In this document: piece by piece, positions 59,001-62,370 of the stretch
Position numbering within the stretch: position 1 is the stretch's first letter
Layout: each line of letters opens with the position of its first letter
Assembly: GCA_025890175.1 (NCBI GenBank)
Contig: JANPYM010000001.1
Coordinates: forward strand, 4,777,948-4,840,317
Reading direction: 5' to 3'
Source: Ciborinia camelliae
Taxonomy: Eukaryota; Ascomycota; Leotiomycetes; Helotiales; Sclerotiniaceae
Length of the DNA stretch: 62,370 nt
Position numbers and translations under genes: made by a program
Notes under the pieces: model-generated
The model's input: only the letters and a program-made list of their open reading frames with translations
Database searches by the model: none
What the model was told of the DNA's origin: nothing

Positions 59001-62000
59001 AACAATTATTTAATATTTTGTAGATATCTTTATAATTTTTATTAAATTTATTTATTTTTATTATATAAAATTAATTAATTTTTATAAGATTAAAAAAATA
59101 TTAAAAAAAAAATAATATTATAAATTAAAAATATTTATTTTTTAATAGTTTTTTATTATTATATAATAAATATATTTGTAAAAAAAAGTTTTATAATTTG
59201 TTATTTAAATAGTTTTATTTTAATATTAATTAATTATTTTATTATTAATAGGAGTATAATAATATAAAATTAGATTTTATTAAAAAACAAAAAGTATAAA
59301 GTTATTTTGTTTTTTATTAAAAAAAATATATTTTAATTATTTTTATTACAATTTGTAAAACGAAATGTATTGATTTAGTGTATAAATCTTATAATATTAA
59401 AAAGGTTATTATAATTATAATATTTATTTTTTTTAGTATAAATATAATCTTAACAAATTTATTAAATATTTATTAATATTTTATAAATTATCTTTTATTT
59501 ATTTATTAATTGTTAATTAATATATATAAATATGTTTTTCGTTTTTAATTAAAAAAACTAAAAATATAAAAATCGAAAATATATTAAATTTTAATTTAAA
59601 TAATAAAAATTTATCAAAAAAAAAAATAAAAATTTTTATTTCAATTATCTTTTTTGTTTTTTTTATTTTTATAAAAAAAAAAAAAAAGAAAATTATTACA
59701 AAAGGTAAAAAAAAAACTGCTTCAAAAAATAATGTTTTTGTTTAAAACATTTTTTTTCGTTTCTTGAAAAAAGTTTAGACTTTTAAAGAATTAAATTTTG
59801 AATTGTTTTTTAATAAAAATCGATAAAAAAACAATTTTTCCAAATCAGAATTTTTAAGGATTAAATTTTTTAAATTTTTTCAATTATTTTTAAGATTTTT
59901 TAGTTTTCAAATTATTTGTTTTATTTTAACTCTTTACGATTTTTCGAATATCAAATAATCGATATATATTTCTTTTTTTTCGAAATATAAAATTTATAAA
60001 CTTTTTTAGGGTATTATTTTCAATTCTTTTTTATTTTTTAATTTTGATTTTTTTGATAATATAAATATAAATATAAATAAAAATATTATTATTTAATAAA
60101 TAATCAATTTTTAATATATATCAAAAATTAATTGTTTTTTTTTAAAACCCTAATTTTTTGATTTTGTTTTATTTTTTAATAAAAATTCATTATTAAACAT
60201 CTATTTTTTATCATTAATTAATAATAATTTCCTATTTGAATTTTATATTTTTTATAAATTTTAATAATATATTATTAAAAAAAATTAATATATATATAAT
60301 TTATTTTATTAATTTTTAAAAATTTTTTTTAATAACGGTTTAAATATTATTAATAAGAATAATTTTTTTTTATTTAAAATTGTTAAATAATAATAAAAGA
60401 AATACAAAATTTTTTAATAATTTAATAATGGAAATAAATAAATCTTTTTTTTTATATTTTTTTTTTATAAATATAATTTTATTATTAATTAATCAATAAT
60501 CTTTAATTTTTAATTATTAAACTTTATAATAATATATAAATCTTTATAATTATTTTGATTTATAATATTTTTATAATAATATATAAATTATTTAAAATTG
60601 TTTTTATTTATAATATCTTTATAATAATATATAAATTATTCAAGATTATTTTTATTTATAATATTTTTATAATAATATATAAATTATTTAAAATTATTCT
60701 TATTTATAATATCTTTATAATAATATATAAATTATTTAAGATTATTTTTATTTATAATATTTTATTTATTTTCATTAACATTATATTAACAAAACTTTTT
60801 TGTTGAAATAATTATTTAAAATTATATCCGAATTTCAAAGATTCTTCCCTAATTCCTATATATCTTTTAATAAGGCATAGTTTTTTTATTAAACTAAATA
60901 TTATATTTTTTTTTTTTTTTTTTAATATATTAAAATTTTTTTTATTTTGTATTTTAGTTTTTTTTTTATTTTTTTAAATAACAATAAATTAACAATATTC
61001 TTTTTCTTATACCATAATTTTAATAAAGAAATATAAAATATATTATATATTTTATAAATAAAAAATAATTTTAATTTATATAATTATTTATTTAAAATAA
61101 TATTAATAATTATAAATAGCTTTATAAATTGTTTTAAAATTTTTTTTTTTAAATTTTAATTATTTAATATTTTTTATATTAAATATTATTAAATTATTAA
61201 TATTAAATCGTTAATATTCCACTAAAATATTTTTTTGGATTTTTTCCATAATTGTTTTTTACCAAAATTCCTTAAACTTTTTTTGTTTCTTTATTAAAAT
61301 TTCAATTTTTTTGTAGATTATTAACGTTTTTTTTTTTGTATTAATATTTTTATTGATATAATTAAATATAAATTAAAAATTATATATTATTTTAAATAAA
61401 GTTTTTTTTATTATATTATATTAATTAATATTATATATAAATTTTATTAAAAATAATAATAATATTTAATTATTCTATTTTCAATTTAAATAATATATAA
61501 TATAATATATAAAATTTTAATTTTATTATTTAATTTATTTATTAATTTGAAAATAAAATATTATTAATAATTTTTAATAGATATAAAAGTAAAACATTAA
61601 GTTTTCCCAAAAATAATTTGCAAATTATAATTTTTTATTTGAAATAATATTTTTTGATATATTAAAATTTTTAAATATATATACAAATAATATTTTTGTT
61701 AATTTAAATAAATTAATAATTTTAATAATAAATATATATTTTATTAATTTTATAAATTTATTAATTATTATAAAAATTATATTATAAATATATTTTTTAA
61801 TTTTTAAAAAAAATAAATTTATAATAAAATTTATAATTATTTTTTTTTAAAATTTTATAAAAAAAGAAAATATTTTTAATTTGTTGTATAATTAATAACA
61901 TTTTATTATTGAGTATTAATATATTATATAAATCTTAATATATTTTTTAATATTTTTTTTTATATTTTATTAAAAATATTTTTTTTTTAATATTTTTAAT

Positions 62001-62370
62001 ATTTTTTTTATATTTTAATATTTTTCTATTAAATTATTATAATAAATTTTTAGGATCTTTATTTTTATAATAAAATCTAATAATATAAAAATAATTTTAT
62101 TATAAATAATTATTTTTTTGATGTTTATTTATTATAATAAAATATTTTTAATAAACTTTTATTTTTATTTAATATATTTTTTATTTTTTATAAATTTATT
62201 ATATTTTTATAATTATAATAAAATGTTTTTTATAAATTTTAATATAATATTTAATATTATTTTGTTTTTAATTATAATATTAATTATTTAACAAAATATT
62301 AATTATTTATAATTAATTTTTATTAATAATTTTTTTAAGTTATAAAAAAATAAATAATTTTTTTTTTTTA
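56005..62370. other. AT-rich isochore, right part
   Basis: About 6.4 kb of almost pure A/T to the end of the window. No ORF, RNA gene or recognisable element. Local strand bias is visible: A-rich on the plus strand at about 57,700-58,130, T-rich at about 58,430-59,060. This fits heavily RIP-mutated repeat DNA, possibly subtelomeric or centromeric. Confidence 0.85.
60559..60762. repeat. 48-bp tandem repeat in the AT-rich block, about four copies
   Basis: The unit begins tttataatatttttataata and recurs every 48 bp, with similarity extending back to about 60,510. The ORF through it (IYNIFIIIYKLFKI repeats) is a by-product of the repeat. Confidence 0.85.

Noticed and set aside
60555..60806. 83-aa ORF of IYNIFIIIYKLFKI repeats
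   Set aside because: Translation of a 48-bp AT satellite; no codon or composition evidence for a gene.
53253..62370. AT-rich block as inserted mitochondrial DNA
   Set aside because: No mitochondrial rRNA, tRNA or respiratory-gene fragment is recognisable; near-total lack of G and C fits RIP better.

Overview
The window looks like nuclear DNA of a filamentous ascomycete, most likely a leotiomycete close to Botrytis, Sclerotinia or Monilinia. The evidence is intron-rich genes with short GT-AG introns (mostly 50-170 nt), fungal-type orthologues, dispersed TAGGTA/TACCTA microsatellites, and a long AT-only block with a RIP-like transition signature. The genus is an inference from style and gene content and was not tested.

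Layout. Positions 1-53,200 are gene-bearing. In order they hold: the ribosome-quality-control E3 ligase listerin (-); three orphan or poorly characterised genes (+); a small secreted eight-cysteine protein (+); a CAK/Csk1-like kinase (-); the endocytic F-BAR/muHD protein Syp1 (+); a glycine/tyrosine-rich low-complexity repeat protein (+); the BIR-domain passenger protein Bir1 (+), tail to tail with the checkpoint protein Mad1 (-); the mitochondrial CDP-DAG synthase Tam41 (+), divergent from mad1; a broken FAD monooxygenase containing an assembly gap (+); the SAGA adaptor Ada2 (-); a Ypk/Gad8-type AGC kinase (+); glucose-6-phosphate isomerase (+); a signal-anchored membrane protein (+); an EXPERA/TMEM97-like membrane protein that only appears once four exons are joined (-); and an NmrA-like NAD(P)-binding protein (+). 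I rebuilt the exon structures by hand from splice sites and reading phase. In every intact model the joined length is a multiple of three.

Positions 53,190-62,370 are an extremely AT-rich block without recognisable genes, as expected of repeat DNA erased by RIP. Inside it sits a 1.43-kb island of near-normal composition at 54,571-56,004. It has 212-bp direct terminal repeats starting TGTTGG and ending CCGACA, a probable 5-bp target duplication, a primer-binding-like TGG just after the left repeat, internal tandem repeats and a partial inverted third repeat copy. I read it as a non-autonomous miniature LTR element inserted after most of the surrounding decay. All 18 differences between its two terminal repeats are transitions.

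There is no operon or biosynthetic cluster; the genes are mostly independent housekeeping functions. The one suggestive functional neighbourhood is bir1-mad1, two mitotic chromosome-segregation genes side by side. The most interesting items are the miniature LTR element, the secreted protein with a hydrophobin-like cysteine order, the CAK-like kinase with an unusual catalytic loop, the FUS-like low-complexity protein, and the decaying monooxygenase.
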